Shown: positions 10,395 through 20,651 of the stretch, piece after piece | How positions within the stretch are numbered: position 1 is the first letter of the stretch | How the letters are laid out: each line of letters begins with the position of its first letter | Origin: Kluyvera genomosp. 3 | GTDB taxonomy: Bacteria > Pseudomonadota > Gammaproteobacteria > Enterobacterales > Enterobacteriaceae | NCBI GenBank assembly: GCA_002211745.1 | Contig: CP022114.1 | Span: forward strand, 620,001-684,000 | DNA length: 64,000 nt | Reading direction: 5' to 3' | The notes under the pieces: model-generated | Databases searched by the model: none | Told to the model about the DNA's origin: nothing | Seen by the model: only the letters and a program-made list of their open reading frames with translations | Made by a program: the position numbers and the translations under genes

Positions 10395-11291
10395 ATGGCT
10401 AAAGAAAGAGCACTGACGCTGGAAGCACTACGAGTAATGGACGCCATCGACCGGCGTGGCAGCTTTGCTGCCGCGGCAGACGAGCTGGGCCGCGTGCCTT
10501 CGGCATTAAGCTACACCATGCAAAAGCTGGAAGAAGAGCTGGACGTGGTGTTATTTGACCGCTCAGGTCATCGAACAAAATTCACCAACGTTGGGCGCAT
10601 GTTGCTGGAACGCGGTCGCGTGCTGCTGGAAGCTGCGGATAAGTTGACCACCGATGCCGAAGCGCTGGCGCGCGGCTGGGAAACGCACCTCACCATTGTG
10701 GCTGAAGCGTTGATCCCTACGCCAACGCTGTTCCCGCTGGTGGAGAAACTGGCGACCAAGTCGAACACCCAATTGTCGATTATCACCGAAGTGCTGGCGG
10801 GTGCCTGGGAGCGTCTGGAGCAGGGAAGGGCGGATATTGTCATCGCGCCGGATATGCATTTCCGCTCTTCGACGGAGATTAACTCGCGCAAGCTCTATTC
10901 GGTGATGAACGTTTACGTTGCGGCGCCGGACCATCCGATTCATCAGGAGGCCGAACCGCTGTCTGAGGTGACGCGCGTGAAGTATCGCGGCGTCGCGATT
11001 GCCGATACCGCGCGCGAGCGCCCGGTGCTGACGGTACAGCTGCTGGATAAGCAGCCGCGTCTGACGGTGACCTCGATGGAAGAAAAACGTCAGGCGTTGC
11101 TTGCCGGATTGGGCGTGGCGACCATGCCGTATCCGCTGGTTGAACAAGATATTGCCGAAGGGCGTTTGCGGGTAGTTAGCCCGGAGTACACCAGCGAGAT
11201 TGACATCATTATGGCCTGGCGGCGCGACAGTATGGGCGAAGCGAAGTCCTGGTGCCTGCGTGAGATCCAAAAGCTGCTAACCGCGAAATAG
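10395..11291 (+). CDS. yhaJ: LysR-type regulator YhaJ
   Basis: Cytoplasmic DNA-binding regulator of 298 residues, the same as in E. coli. The winged helix-turn-helix is near the N-terminus, with DRRGSFAAAADELGRVPSAL and the linker KLEEELDVVLFDRSGHR. The effector domain follows from about residue 90. In E. coli YhaJ drives yqjF in response to breakdown products of dinitrotoluene, and in pathogenic strains activates virulence genes; yqjF is present here at 12950. It is divergent from yhaK with 104 bases between. The frame is intact. Confidence 0.94.
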   Translation: MAKERALTLEALRVMDAIDRRGSFAAAADELGRVPSALSYTMQKLEEELDVVLFDRSGHRTKFTNVGRMLLERGRVLLEAADKLTTDAEALARGWETHLTIVAEALIPTPTLFPLVEKLATKSNTQLSIITEVLAGAWERLEQGRADIVIAPDMHFRSSTEINSRKLYSVMNVYVAAPDHPIHQEAEPLSEVTRVKYRGVAIADTARERPVLTVQLLDKQPRLTVTSMEEKRQALLAGLGVATMPYPLVEQDIAEGRLRVVSPEYTSEIDIIMAWRRDSMGEAKSWCLREIQKLLTAK

Positions 11292-11294
11292 AGT

Positions 11295-11380
11295 TGTAGG
11301 CCGGATAAGACGTTTACGCCGCCATCCGGCGATCGACGCCGAATAGCCTGATGGCGCTGCGCTTATCAGGCCTACAAAAC
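11295..11380. repeat. REP/BIME element after yhaJ
   Basis: Contains GTAGGCCGGATAAGACGT and the converging GCTTATCAGGCCTAC with GCCATCCGGC and CTGATGGCGCT between, the usual pattern of paired enterobacterial REP sequences. It lies between the convergent yhaJ and yhaH genes. Confidence 0.85.
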
Positions 11381-11402
11381 CTCGAATTATGCCTGGCCGG
11401 GA

Positions 11403-11767
11403 TCAGGAGAAGCGTTTCGGATCCGGTCCAAAACGGTTGTCGCCAGGCGTCCCGTTCTGACAGTTGAAGATCAGAATGACGATCCAGCCGATCACCGGAA
11501 TGATCAGCAGTAACAGCCACCACGCCGACCGATCGGTGTCATGCAGACGTCGGAACTGTACTGCCCACCAGGGCAGGAAGACCAGAACACCATAAATGGT
11601 GGTGAGGATCCTTCACCGCCAGCACGCTGCCAGCCAAGCATCTTATCCACCACGCCCAACACCAGCGTGAAAATGACGTTCACCAGCACGAACATCCAAT
11701 ACTCTTTGCGACGGGCGCGGCCGCCAAACCCAATGTAATTACGTAGAACCTTGAGATACCAATCCAT
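11403..11767 (-). CDS. yhaH: DUF805 inner-membrane protein YhaH
   Basis: Small membrane protein starting MDWYLKVLRNYIGFGGRARR, the DUF805 signature, followed by EYWMF and hydrophobic segments. The frame breaks at CC 11610-11611; one added base restores ILTTIYGVLVFLPWWAVQF, the RRLHDTDRSAWW motif and the end FGPDPKRFS, giving 121 residues, exactly E. coli YhaH. E. coli has a second paralogue, yhaI, next to it; here there is only one copy before yhaJ. Function is unknown. Confidence 0.88.
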
Positions 11768-11896
11768 TTTTTTGCCTCAGTTGACCATTAATCACTTGTT
11801 TTTAAAGCGATCAAGCTAAGGATAGACGTGAATGAAAACATGGTAAATATTGATGGCATGAATTAATTGGGCATCGAGGACCGATGCCCGGTGTGC

Positions 11897-12880
11897 TTAA
11901 CGGAAACGCTCGTCGCGGCCGTGCGGTTCATCCAGATCCTGCCACGGGCCTACCGAAATAATACCGGTCGGGTTGATGGTTTTGTGGCTGCGGAAATAGT
12001 GGTTGCGAATATGGCCAAAATCCACGGTTTCCGCGATGCCGGCATCTGATAGATATCGCGCAGGAAGCCGTGCAGGTTCAGATAATCGCTGATGCGGTGT
12101 TTGTCGCACTTGAAGTGGGTGACGTACACCGGATCGAAGCGGATAAGCGTGGTCCACAGGCGGATATCGGCTTCAGTGAGCTGGTTGCCTGTCAGGTAGC
12201 GCTGCTGGCCGAGTATTTTCTCCAGACGGTCGAGCGAGACAAATACGTTTTCTACGGCTTCGTCATAGGCTGCCTGGCTGGTGGCAAAGCCTGCTTTGTA
12301 GACGCCGTTATTCACGGTGTCGTAGATCCAGCCGTTCAACTCGTCGATTTGCTCACGCAGCGCGGCGGATAATAGTCGCCCGCTTTCGCGCCGAGCGCAT
12401 CGAACGCCGTATTAAACATGCGGATGATTTCAGCGGATTCATTGCTGACGATAGTCTGGTTTTTCTTGTCCCACAGTACGGGACGGTCACGCGGCCGGAA
12501 TAGGTCGGATCGGCATGCTGATAGAGCTGGTACAGAAACTGATGCTGATAGAGCGTATCGCCGGTTGCCGCCGGAAAATCAGCGTCGAAAGTCCAGCCGT
12601 TTTCCAGCATCAGCGGGTGAACGACCGAAACGGAGATAAACGGCTCCAGCCCTTTCAGTTTACGCAGAATCAGCGTGCGGTGCGCCCATGGGCAGGCGAG
12701 AGAAACGTACAGATGATAGCGATCTTTTTCGGCTGCAAAGCCGCCGCTGCCGGTCGGGCCTGGTTCGCCGTCGGCGGTTAGCCAGTTGCGAAAGGCGGAG
12801 ACTGAACGCTGGAAACGCCCGCCGGTGGATTTGGTGTCATACCACGTATCCTGCCAGACGCCGTCGATTAATTGTCCCAT
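11897..12880 (-). CDS. yqjG: Glutathionyl-hydroquinone reductase YqjG
   Basis: Xi-class glutathione transferase that reduces glutathionyl-hydroquinones in the cytoplasm. The catalytic-cysteine segment LYVSLACPWAHRTLILRKLK lies at about residues 58-77. The ATG at 12880 has an AGGAG box at good spacing; an in-frame ATG at 12883 is too close. Three single-base breaks at 12485-12490, 12361-12363 and 12039-12040 split the gene. Adding one base at each restores GRVTVPVLWDKKNQ, YYPPALREQIDELNG and YQMPGIAETVDF and gives 328 residues, exactly as in E. coli. It lies downstream of yqjF with a palindromic hairpin between. Confidence 0.92.
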
Positions 12881-12901
12881 CATGTTCTCCTTCAGATAGC
12901 A

Positions 12902-12931
12902 AAAGCGAGGAGATATCTCCTCGCTTTTTGT
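12902..12931. terminator. Hairpin between yqjF and yqjG
   Basis: Near-perfect palindrome GCGAGGAGATATCTCCTCGC flanked by A and T runs on both sides, so it could act on either strand. It would at least attenuate readthrough from yqjF to yqjG. Confidence 0.7.
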
Positions 12932-12949
12932 TCATTCAGTATAGTGCGC

Positions 12950-13342
12950 TTACCACTTTTTATTCAGTACACGGTCGATGCTGAATGCGCCCGGACCGGT
13001 GATACCCAGCAGCAGGTAGCCGCCAGCGATGGTCAGGTTTTTCATAAACATCAGCGAGTTCATGCCTTCAGCAAAGTTGCTGTGGAAGATGAACGCGGTC
13101 AGCAGGGTGAAGCCTGCGGTGAACAGCGCGGTGGTACGGGTCAGGAAACCGAACAGGATTGCCAGACCGCCGCCAAACTCAAGCAGGATGGTCAGCGGCA
13201 GCAGGAACCCTGGGACGCCCATCGCTTCCATGTACTGCTGTGTACCCGCATACCCGGTGATTTTGCCCCAGCCAGCTGTGATAAACAGAATTGGCATCAG
13301 AATACGAGCAACCAGGAAACCGATATCTTCTAATTTTTTCAT
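12950..13342 (-). CDS. yqjF: DoxX-family membrane protein YqjF
   Basis: Inner-membrane quinol-oxidase-subunit-like (DoxX) protein of 130 residues, the same as in E. coli. It starts MKKLEDIGFLVARILMPIL and has four hydrophobic segments; the DoxX piece LLEFGGGLAILFGFLTR is clear. The enzymatic role is unknown. Its E. coli promoter is switched on by YhaJ in response to nitroaromatic breakdown products, the basis of explosive biosensors. The frame is intact. Confidence 0.93.
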   Translation of the reverse strand: MKKLEDIGFLVARILMPILFITAGWGKITGYAGTQQYMEAMGVPGFLLPLTILLEFGGGLAILFGFLTRTTALFTAGFTLLTAFIFHSNFAEGMNSLMFMKNLTIAGGYLLLGITGPGAFSIDRVLNKKW

Positions 13343-13595
13343 CTTTCTCTCCAGAGAACCTTGCGGGTAGTTAAACCAATTTATTCAGCATTTACACGTC
13401 GATAGCGCGTTGCTGCTGTCGATGGAGAGAAATATAACTGCGACGTATGGCAATTGTTAGCAAGGAAAACTGTTGAACTTCTTCAAAGAATCTGAGCAAT
13501 GAGGTCTGGCCGTGGAGGCGGTGATGGACAGAGGGAGCAGGAATGCCTGTACTGTGACAGCAAACGCTGACAGGATGGAAAGTATGAACAGCAGA

Positions 13596-13630
13596 AAAAG
13601 CCCGTATCTGCGTGCTGTCTACGGGCTTTA
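13596..13630 (-). terminator. Terminator of the yqjCDEK operon
   Basis: On the minus strand AAAGCCCGTAGACAGC pairs with a downstream ATACGGGCTTTTTCTG, giving a GC stem and T run just after the yqjK stop. Confidence 0.8.
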
Positions 13631-13651
13631 TGTTGTGAGAAAGCTGCCGAA

Positions 13652-13945
13652 TCAGCCTGCTTTGCGCAGCAGGCTCTTTGCCATTCGCCAGGTGCTCCAG
13701 ACGCCAATACCGCGTCGCGCCCAGCGCACCAGGAAGCGAGGGTGGCGCAGCGACACCACGGCCATGGCGCTGCTGGCGACCATCACCCACGAGCGCAGAC
13801 TGACGAGACGGCTCCAGCCGCGATCGTAAACCTGTGTGACATCCAGCCAGTCGCGGCGACCTGCGCTGAGATCCAGCCGCTGCTGCTGAATCTGGCGCAG
13901 CAGAAACGCTTTGCGCTGTTCCCGTTCCTGACGTGGGCTCATCAT
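13652..13945 (-). CDS. yqjK: Small basic protein YqjK
   Basis: A 97-residue basic protein starting MSPRQEREQRKAFLLRQI, with RQIQQQRLDLSAGRRDWL and a hydrophobic C-terminal half containing SLRSWVMVASSAMAVVSL. It matches E. coli YqjK (99 residues), of unknown function. Its ATG overlaps the yqjE stop (ATGA at 13942-13945), so the two are translationally coupled. It is the last gene of yqjCDEK. Confidence 0.88.
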   Translation of the reverse strand: MMSPRQEREQRKAFLLRQIQQQRLDLSAGRRDWLDVTQVYDRGWSRLVSLRSWVMVASSAMAVVSLRHPRFLVRWARRGIGVWSTWRMAKSLLRKAG

Positions 13946-14339
13946 GGCTCTTCATCCTCAAGAAGGGCGCGGTCGTTGGCCAGCTCGTGGCGCGTATGTC
14001 GCAGTAACGTGGTACGTCGGGCCTTGCGAAGGGTCCAGATGCCGCCAATCAGCGCCAACAGCAGCAGCGTGCCGGTGGTGGCAATCATCACGTGTAAACG
14101 ATACTGCGGGTCGACCGCCCACATAATCAACACCAGCAGGCTCATCAGGCCGAAAGCGGTAAACAGCAGGGTTAACCCTGCCATTAACAGCAGCTGGATG
14201 AGGTTGGCTTTCTCCTCTTCCAGCTCGACGACCACCAGGCGGAGTCGCGTTTCAACCATCTGAACCAGCAAGGTGAGAATGCGCTGACCAATGCCGAGGA
14301 CGTTTTTCCCGGGCCCTGCGCGTGCTGAGAATCACTCAT
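13942..14339 (-). CDS. yqjE: Inner-membrane protein YqjE (DUF1469/phage holin III-like)
   Basis: Starts MSDSQHAQGPGK and, after restoring one base, continues NVLGIGQRILTLLVQMVET. Two membrane helices follow (around residues 50-75 and 85-105), then RKARRTTLLRHTRHELANDR. The frame breaks in the T run at 14303-14307 (A run on the coding strand); one added base gives 132 residues against 134 in E. coli. An ATG at 14271 could otherwise start a truncated 109-residue product. It sits two bases after yqjD and overlaps yqjK. Role unknown; likely an envelope-stress accessory. Confidence 0.87.
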
Positions 14340-14341
14340 GC

Positions 14342-14647
14342 TTAACGGCGCGTCAGCAGTACGCCCAGCACCAGGCCGACAGCGGCGCCAATGCCAACAC
14401 CGGTCCAAGGGTTTTCGCGGACGTAGCCGTCGGCTTTCGCCGCCGCTTCGCGGGTCTGCTTCGCAATGGCATCGCCCGTTTCGCCCAGACGGTCGCGGCT
14501 CTCTTTCAGCGCGCTTTCCGCTTTGCTGCGCAGTTTGCTCAACTCTTCTTTGGATTTATCGGTGGAAGCGTTCAGGACTTCTTCCAGAGTATCTGACAGG
14601 GCTTTCAGCTCTGCACGTAACTGATCTGAGGTTGAATCTTTAGCCAT
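14342..14647 (-). CDS. yqjD: Ribosome-associated membrane protein YqjD
   Basis: 101-residue ElaB/YqjD/DUF883 protein. It has a long charged helix (SDTLEEVLNASTDKSKEEL and following) and a single C-terminal membrane anchor NPWTGVGIGAAVGLVLGVLL ending RR. In E. coli YqjD ties ribosomes to the inner membrane in stationary phase. The start at 14647 has a GGAGAG box and gives the E. coli length; an ATG at 14680 upstream is less likely. It lies between yqjC and yqjE. Confidence 0.93.
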   Translation of the reverse strand: MAKDSTSDQLRAELKALSDTLEEVLNASTDKSKEELSKLRSKAESALKESRDRLGETGDAIAKQTREAAAKADGYVRENPWTGVGIGAAVGLVLGVLLTRR

Positions 14648-14676
14648 CGTCTCTCTCCTGTTGGGGTTCCACACAC

Positions 14677-15045
14677 TCAATACGCGCGTGATTCCAGCGC
14701 GTTAAGTTCTTTTTTGGCTTCCTGCAGCTTATGCTCGCGTTTAGCCACTTTTTCCGCATCGCCGCTCTGCTTCGCGTCTCGCAGATCCTGCTCGCGCTCG
14801 CGAATTTCGTCCTTCTGCTCAGCGATCTTTTCCTGATGATCGGCGCGAAGCTTGCTATCAGTACAGTTGGCTTTCACCTCGCTCAGCGCCTTTTTAAGGC
14901 CGTTGATACGGTTCTGATTGTTATGCTTCTCGGCATAACCAATCTCACGCTGAATGTCCTGCTCTTTTTCCTGGCAGAGTGATGTTGCTGCTGCGCTCGC
15001 GCTAAGACAAGCGAGAGTAAGCGCAAGTACGATGCGGTATTTCAT
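14677..15045 (-). CDS. yqjC: Periplasmic DUF1090 protein YqjC
   Basis: 122 residues, identical in length to E. coli YqjC. A signal peptide MKYRIVLALTLACLSASAAA precedes a largely helical, charged body with two cysteines (SLCQEKEQ and KANCTDSK) that may form a disulfide. The tail is a predicted coiled coil rich in Lys, Glu and Asp. It is first in the yqjCDEK operon. An upstream in-frame ATG at 15132 would put the signal peptide inside the protein, so 15045 is preferred. Function unknown; periplasmic. Confidence 0.9.
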   Translation of the reverse strand: MKYRIVLALTLACLSASAAATSLCQEKEQDIQREIGYAEKHNNQNRINGLKKALSEVKANCTDSKLRADHQEKIAEQKDEIREREQDLRDAKQSGDAEKVAKREHKLQEAKKELNALESRAY

Positions 15046-15190
15046 GTATTCATCTTCCATTTTGCACAGTACATCTGGAATGTACTTTTCCCAGTAGGTG
15101 AGTACCGAGACGGCACCCACAATACTAAGCATAGTAAGTAAAAGACTAAATCACCAAAGTAAGTGAAATTATTCAGATTCCTGGAAGTTT

Positions 15191-15571
15191 TTAGCCAAAT
15201 CGATGTGAGGTGTCACGCAGTCGTGACAGCCAGCTTTGCGGATCGTTGTCTTCATCCTGTAGAGCGACAACGTAGACGTGCGGTAGGGTGCTATCCAGCA
15301 CGCGCTTCGCCGCTGCGCTTTGCTCGCTGGATTCAAAGGTAATCAACAGCGAGTCATTCTGCGGGGTAATGCTTTTAAAACGAATGCCGTTGGCATCCAG
15401 GTGGTGCGAGATGGAGAAACCATCAGGCATGCTGGCCTGGCTAATCGGGCGAATCGCGAGCGTGGACTCTTCACGCTGCAGCGCGGCCCACATCCAGAGC
15501 AGCATGCACAACATCAGCATGATGCTCAGGCTCAATGCAAACCGACGAAGCTGAATGCGGTTCGACGCCAT
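15191..15571 (-). CDS. mzrA: EnvZ-interacting modulator MzrA
   Basis: A 126-residue bitopic inner-membrane protein (127 in E. coli). In E. coli MzrA binds the sensor kinase EnvZ and links CpxA/R to EnvZ/OmpR signalling. It starts MASNRIQLRRFALSLS, followed by one membrane segment MLMLCMLLWMWAAL and a periplasmic domain. The start lies two bases after the yqjA stop, so the pair is an operon and probably coupled. The frame is intact. Confidence 0.92.
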   Translation of the reverse strand: MASNRIQLRRFALSLSIMLMLCMLLWMWAALQREESTLAIRPISQASMPDGFSISHHLDANGIRFKSITPQNDSLLITFESSEQSAAAKRVLDSTLPHVYVVALQDEDNDPQSWLSRLRDTSHRFG

Positions 15572-15573
15572 GA

Positions 15574-16236
15574 TTATCCTCGATTACCGTATTTTTTCTT
15601 CCACATCACGATTAACGAACCGCACAGTCCAAAGACCAGCAGTACTACCGGTAGCAGCATCAGGCAGGACATCAGCGCGTCTTCATATTTCTGGAAGACC
15701 GGCGTTTTACCGAGCAGGAAACCCAGCGAGACCAGAATCAATACCCACAGCAGGCCGCTCATCCAGTTAAAGAACTGGAAGCGCGCGTTGTTGAGCCCGG
15801 ACAACCCGGCGATGGTCGGCAGCAGGGTGCGGACAAAAGCGATAAAGCGGCCAACCAGCAGGGCAGACAGACCATGCTTATGGAACAGATGGTGCGCGCG
15901 CTGGTGATAATGGGCGGGAAGATGCGATAGCCAGTTCTGGACGATACGCGTATTGCCCAGCCAGTTGCCCTGGATATAGCCAATCCAACTGCCGAGGCTG
16001 GCGGCGACCGTCAGGAGAAATATCGTTTGCGGGAAGCCCATCGCGCCTTTGGCAATGAGTACGCCAACCAGCACCAGCAGGCTATCGCCCGGCAGGAAGG
16101 CGGCAGGCAGCAGCCCGTTTTCCAGAAACAGGATCATAAACAAGACAAAATAGAGCATGCCGATCATCGAGGGATTTGCGAGCGTCTCGAAATCCTGGCT
16201 CCATAAGGCATTTAACAGTTGGGTTAGTAGTTCCAT
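15574..16236 (-). CDS. yqjA: DedA-family membrane protein YqjA
   Basis: DedA/VTT-domain transporter of 220 residues. DedA proteins support membrane lipid turnover and proton-motive-force balance; E. coli YqjA is needed for alkaline tolerance with YghB. It has the family motif [16 protein letters not shown], with the conserved acidic residue in a re-entrant loop, and [19 protein letters not shown] with conserved arginines. It is first in the yqjA-mzrA operon, which is CpxR-activated in E. coli. The frame is intact. Confidence 0.94.
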   Translation of the reverse strand: MELLTQLLNALWSQDFETLANPSMIGMLYFVLFMILFLENGLLPAAFLPGDSLLVLVGVLIAKGAMGFPQTIFLLTVAASLGSWIGYIQGNWLGNTRIVQNWLSHLPAHYHQRAHHLFHKHGLSALLVGRFIAFVRTLLPTIAGLSGLNNARFQFFNWMSGLLWVLILVSLGFLLGKTPVFQKYEDALMSCLMLLPVVLLVFGLCGSLIVMWKKKYGNRG

Positions 16237-16539
16237 TCATGATTCCTGGTACATCGATTAACGTAATGCCTGAACGCGCTGCGACGTCTTCTCTGTTTCT
16301 ATTTTAATAGCATCGCGGTAAATACGCGCTGAACAGTCCCTGTTTTGGCGAAATAATCTTTTACTCAATGTCGAAACGACAAAATGCACGCAATTGTAAC
16401 AAACGGCGTGGTTTCACGTCATAGAAATTGCAATTTGTTGCAGATTGATTTTGCGGTTTCGTGCGGAGAGAGGCTAGGGGATTTACAAAGGCTTACCCAC
16501 ACAGAAAGTCAGGCAAGCCTTGTCGAAAAAAAGAACGAT
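16237..16539. other. yqjA upstream region
   Basis: A 303-base gap between exuR and yqjA, both on the minus strand. It should hold the yqjA promoter and the end of the exuR transcript. A single GTAAA half-site occurs near 16318, but I do not see the paired repeat of a good CpxR box, and no clear terminator for exuR. Confidence 0.4.
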
Positions 16540-17316
16540 TTATTTACCGCCGATGGCGACGGTATCGAGGTGAACGACCGGGTTTTCGGCGAACAGGTAA
16601 CGGTCGGCGTTGAACTCGAAATCATCGCTGGTTTCGTTGAACAGCATCAGCTTGGTGTTTTCCAGATGCTGCCACATGGCAATCTTCGCGGCGTGCGGAT
16701 CTTTGCGAATGAGCGCCTTGAGGATTTGGTCGTGATCGTCGCACCAGTTATCGACGGTTCGGGCGTCGATATGGTCGTGGAGTTTCTTCCAGTACGGGTT
16801 ATGCACACGCTGGGTCCACATTTTTTCAACGATCGCGGCCAGCGCGGTGTTCTGCGTCGCCAGGGCGACCTGCACGTGGAACTGGAGATCCCACTCGGAG
16901 TCGCGGAAGCATTTCTCTTTGCGCGCTTTTTCCTGGATCTCCATCAGCTTCATGATGTCCTGCTTGGTGACCTGGGTGGCGGCAAATTCAGCGATGTTGC
17001 TCTCAATGAGCTGGCGTGCTTGCAGCAGCTCGAACGGCCCGTAGTTAGCGAACTCCAGGTTTTCGTCCGGCGCCTGATGATGCTTCGGCTGATTGGAGAT
17101 AACGTGGATGCCGGAGCCTTTGCGAACTTCAACGTACCCTTCAACTTCGAGCATAATGATGGCTTCGCGCACCACGGTGCGGCTGACGCTTTTTTCATCG
17201 GCAATAAAGCGCTCAGCAGGCAGTTTATCGCCCACAAGGTAAACGCCTTGCTCAATGCGTTCTTTCAGCTCAGCGGCAAGTTGCTGATATAAGCGACGTG
17301 CGTCGGCGATTTCCAT
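16540..17316 (-). CDS. exuR: Hexuronate regulon repressor ExuR
   Basis: GntR/FadR-family repressor of 258 residues, the E. coli length, when started at 17316 ([14 protein letters not shown]). The winged-helix region has [20 protein letters not shown] and [19 protein letters not shown]. The C-terminal FCD domain follows and senses galacturonate or glucuronate-derived ligands. It represses exuT and uxaCA, which lie next door. An in-frame ATG at 17373 would add 19 residues unlike the family. Confidence 0.94.
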   Translation of the reverse strand: MEIADARRLYQQLAAELKERIEQGVYLVGDKLPAERFIADEKSVSRTVVREAIIMLEVEGYVEVRKGSGIHVISNQPKHHQAPDENLEFANYGPFELLQARQLIESNIAEFAATQVTKQDIMKLMEIQEKARKEKCFRDSEWDLQFHVQVALATQNTALAAIVEKMWTQRVHNPYWKKLHDHIDARTVDNWCDDHDQILKALIRKDPHAAKIAMWQHLENTKLMLFNETSDDFEFNADRYLFAENPVVHLDTVAIGGK

Positions 17317-17391
17317 ATACTCTCCAGGCAGGGTACGGCAGATTGAATTTGTTATACCACTTTTGCGAGCCACTCACCACAATTTGGCATG

Positions 17392-17421
17392 AAAAAAGCC
17401 GCCTGGATCAAGGCGGCTTGA
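17392..17421 (-). terminator. exuT terminator
   Basis: On the minus strand AAGCCGCCTTGATCCAGGCGGCTT forms a strong stem followed by TTTTT, about 25 bases after the exuT stop. Confidence 0.9.
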
Positions 17422-17445
17422 GCGAAAACAAACTTCGGTCGCAGA

Positions 17446-18750
17446 TTAGTTTTGCGTGGCCTGCTGGGCCGGACGATTCTGGCCGGATTGGCCATCGTCA
17501 GCCTGCTTGTTCTGCAGGACGGTCCAGATAACCAGCGCGCCTAACAGGTCAAAGATTGCCAGTACGGCGAACAGCGGGCTGAAGCCGATGGTATCAGCCA
17601 GCGCACCCACCACCAGGGCAAACATGGTGCTTGCCATCCACGCCGCCATACCGGTCAGACCGTTCGCGGTCGCCACTTCGTTACGACCGAAGACGTCAGA
17701 AGAGAGCGTAATCAGCGCGCCGGACAGAGACTGGTGAGCGAAGCCGCCGAGGCACAGCAGAGCAATCGCAATATATGGGCTGGTGAACAGGCCGATCATG
17801 CCAGGGCCAATCATCAGCAGTGCGCCCATGGTAACCACCATTTTACGGGACACAATCAGGTTCACGCCGAACCAGCGCTGGAACAGCGGCGGCAGGTAAC
17901 CACCGATAACGCAGCCGAGGTCAGCAAACAGCATCGGCATCCACGCAAACATGGCGATTTCTTTCAGGTCGAAGCCGTACACTTTAAACATGAACAGCGG
18001 GATCCAGGCGTTGAAGGTACCCCATGCTGGTTCAGCCAGGAAACGCGGCAGGGCGATACCCCAGAAACGACGGGTCTGAATGATCTGCCACGGAGACATT
18101 TTCTTCGCGTTGTTGGTCTGGTGTGCCGCTTCCTGACCGCCAATGATGTACTCGCGCTCTTCATCAGTTAATTTTTTCTGATCGCGCGGGTGTTTGTAGA
18201 ACACCAGCCAGCACATGGCCCAGATGAAGCTCAGCGCACCGGAGATGATGAACGCCATCTGCCAGCTGTGCATCACGATAGCCCATACCACCAGCGGCGG
18301 AGCAATCATGCCGCCGATAGAAGAACCTACGTTGAAATAGCCTACTGCGATAGAGCGCTCTTTCGCCGGGAACCACTCAGAGCTGGCCTTCAGGCCGGCA
18401 GGAATCATGGCTGCTTCTGCGGCACCGACCGCACCACGCGCCACGGCCAGACCGCCCCAGCTACCTGCCAGCGCGGTTGCGCCACAGAAGATAGCCCATG
18501 CGACGGCGAAGAAGGCGTAACCGATTTTGGTACCCAGGATGTCCAGAACATAGCCGGCAACCGGCTGCATCACGGTGTAAGCTGCGGAGTAAGCAGCGAT
18601 GATGTATGAATATTGTTGTGTGGAAATGTGCAGCTCAGCCATCAGCGTTGGCGCGGCTGCCGCCACGGTATTACGTGTCAGGTAACCCAGCACGGTGCCC
18701 ATCGTCACCAGTGCAATCATATACCAACGTAATCCTTTAATTTTACGCAT
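17446..18750 (-). CDS. exuT: Hexuronate MFS transporter ExuT
   Basis: Inner-membrane proton symporter for galacturonate and glucuronate, anion:cation symporter family. The 434-residue product starts MRKIKGLRWYMIALVTMGTV, with 12 hydrophobic segments and the loop ARGAVGAAEAAMIPAGLKAS. It ends in a hydrophilic glutamine-rich tail unlike the core. It is divergent from uxaC, separated by 473 bases carrying shared regulatory sites, and is repressed by ExuR in E. coli. The frame is intact. Confidence 0.95.
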   Translation of the reverse strand: MRKIKGLRWYMIALVTMGTVLGYLTRNTVAAAAPTLMAELHISTQQYSYIIAAYSAAYTVMQPVAGYVLDILGTKIGYAFFAVAWAIFCGATALAGSWGGLAVARGAVGAAEAAMIPAGLKASSEWFPAKERSIAVGYFNVGSSIGGMIAPPLVVWAIVMHSWQMAFIISGALSFIWAMCWLVFYKHPRDQKKLTDEEREYIIGGQEAAHQTNNAKKMSPWQIIQTRRFWGIALPRFLAEPAWGTFNAWIPLFMFKVYGFDLKEIAMFAWMPMLFADLGCVIGGYLPPLFQRWFGVNLIVSRKMVVTMGALLMIGPGMIGLFTSPYIAIALLCLGGFAHQSLSGALITLSSDVFGRNEVATANGLTGMAAWMASTMFALVVGALADTIGFSPLFAVLAIFDLLGALVIWTVLQNKQADDGQSGQNRPAQQATQN

Positions 18751-18975
18751 GTAAACCTCATCGTGTTGTTATAAATGCGAGTCCTGCAGCCATCTTCCCG
18801 TTATGCCGGGGGATGTCATTCTCGAAGGGCTTACCGTGGAAGTGCTCCCCGGTACGGCCCGAACTTGCCAGTAAGTACGTGTGCTGAATTCGGTATCCGT
18901 ACCGCTCAATCAGGTGTCAGTATCGACCATCGCAAATACATTCCGTCGTTCAATGTGTTTCGACGGGGGCAAGAT

Positions 18976-18993
18976 AACTTGTCATACAACTTT
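18976..18993. promoter_or_regulatory. Candidate ExuR operator
   Basis: AACTTGTCATACAACTTT is an imperfect inverted repeat (AACTTGT / ACAACTT) between exuT and uxaC, in the position expected for the repressor encoded by exuR. The assignment rests on location and symmetry. Confidence 0.5.
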
Positions 18994-19118
18994 AAAAGGT
19001 GAATACCGTCACAAAAGAGGTATTTTCCATAGAGTTTAAGGGTAGATAGGCCAGGCCAGGCGTGGCGCGGCTTGCAGGGGCGTTTTCGCGATTTTTCTGT
19101 CATTTTTTGTCAAGATTT

Positions 19119-19134
19119 ATTGATCTAACTCACG
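19119..19134. promoter_or_regulatory. CRP-like site upstream of uxaC
   Basis: ATTGATCTAACTCACG matches the CRP core at eight of ten positions. It sits about 90 bases before uxaC, consistent with catabolite control of uxaCA. Confidence 0.5.
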
Positions 19135-19190
19135 AAAAAATCTTCGGCTCGGCGAAATTGGTGTGATAACTTTGTCGGCATTACAGATAA

Positions 19191-20636
<1,446 letters not shown>

Positions 20637-20651
20637 GGTCTGGGTGAAGGT

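Noticed and set aside
16384-17292. 302-codon plus-strand frame opposite exuR
   Set aside because: Antisense to a well-conserved 258-residue regulator; no family recognisable.
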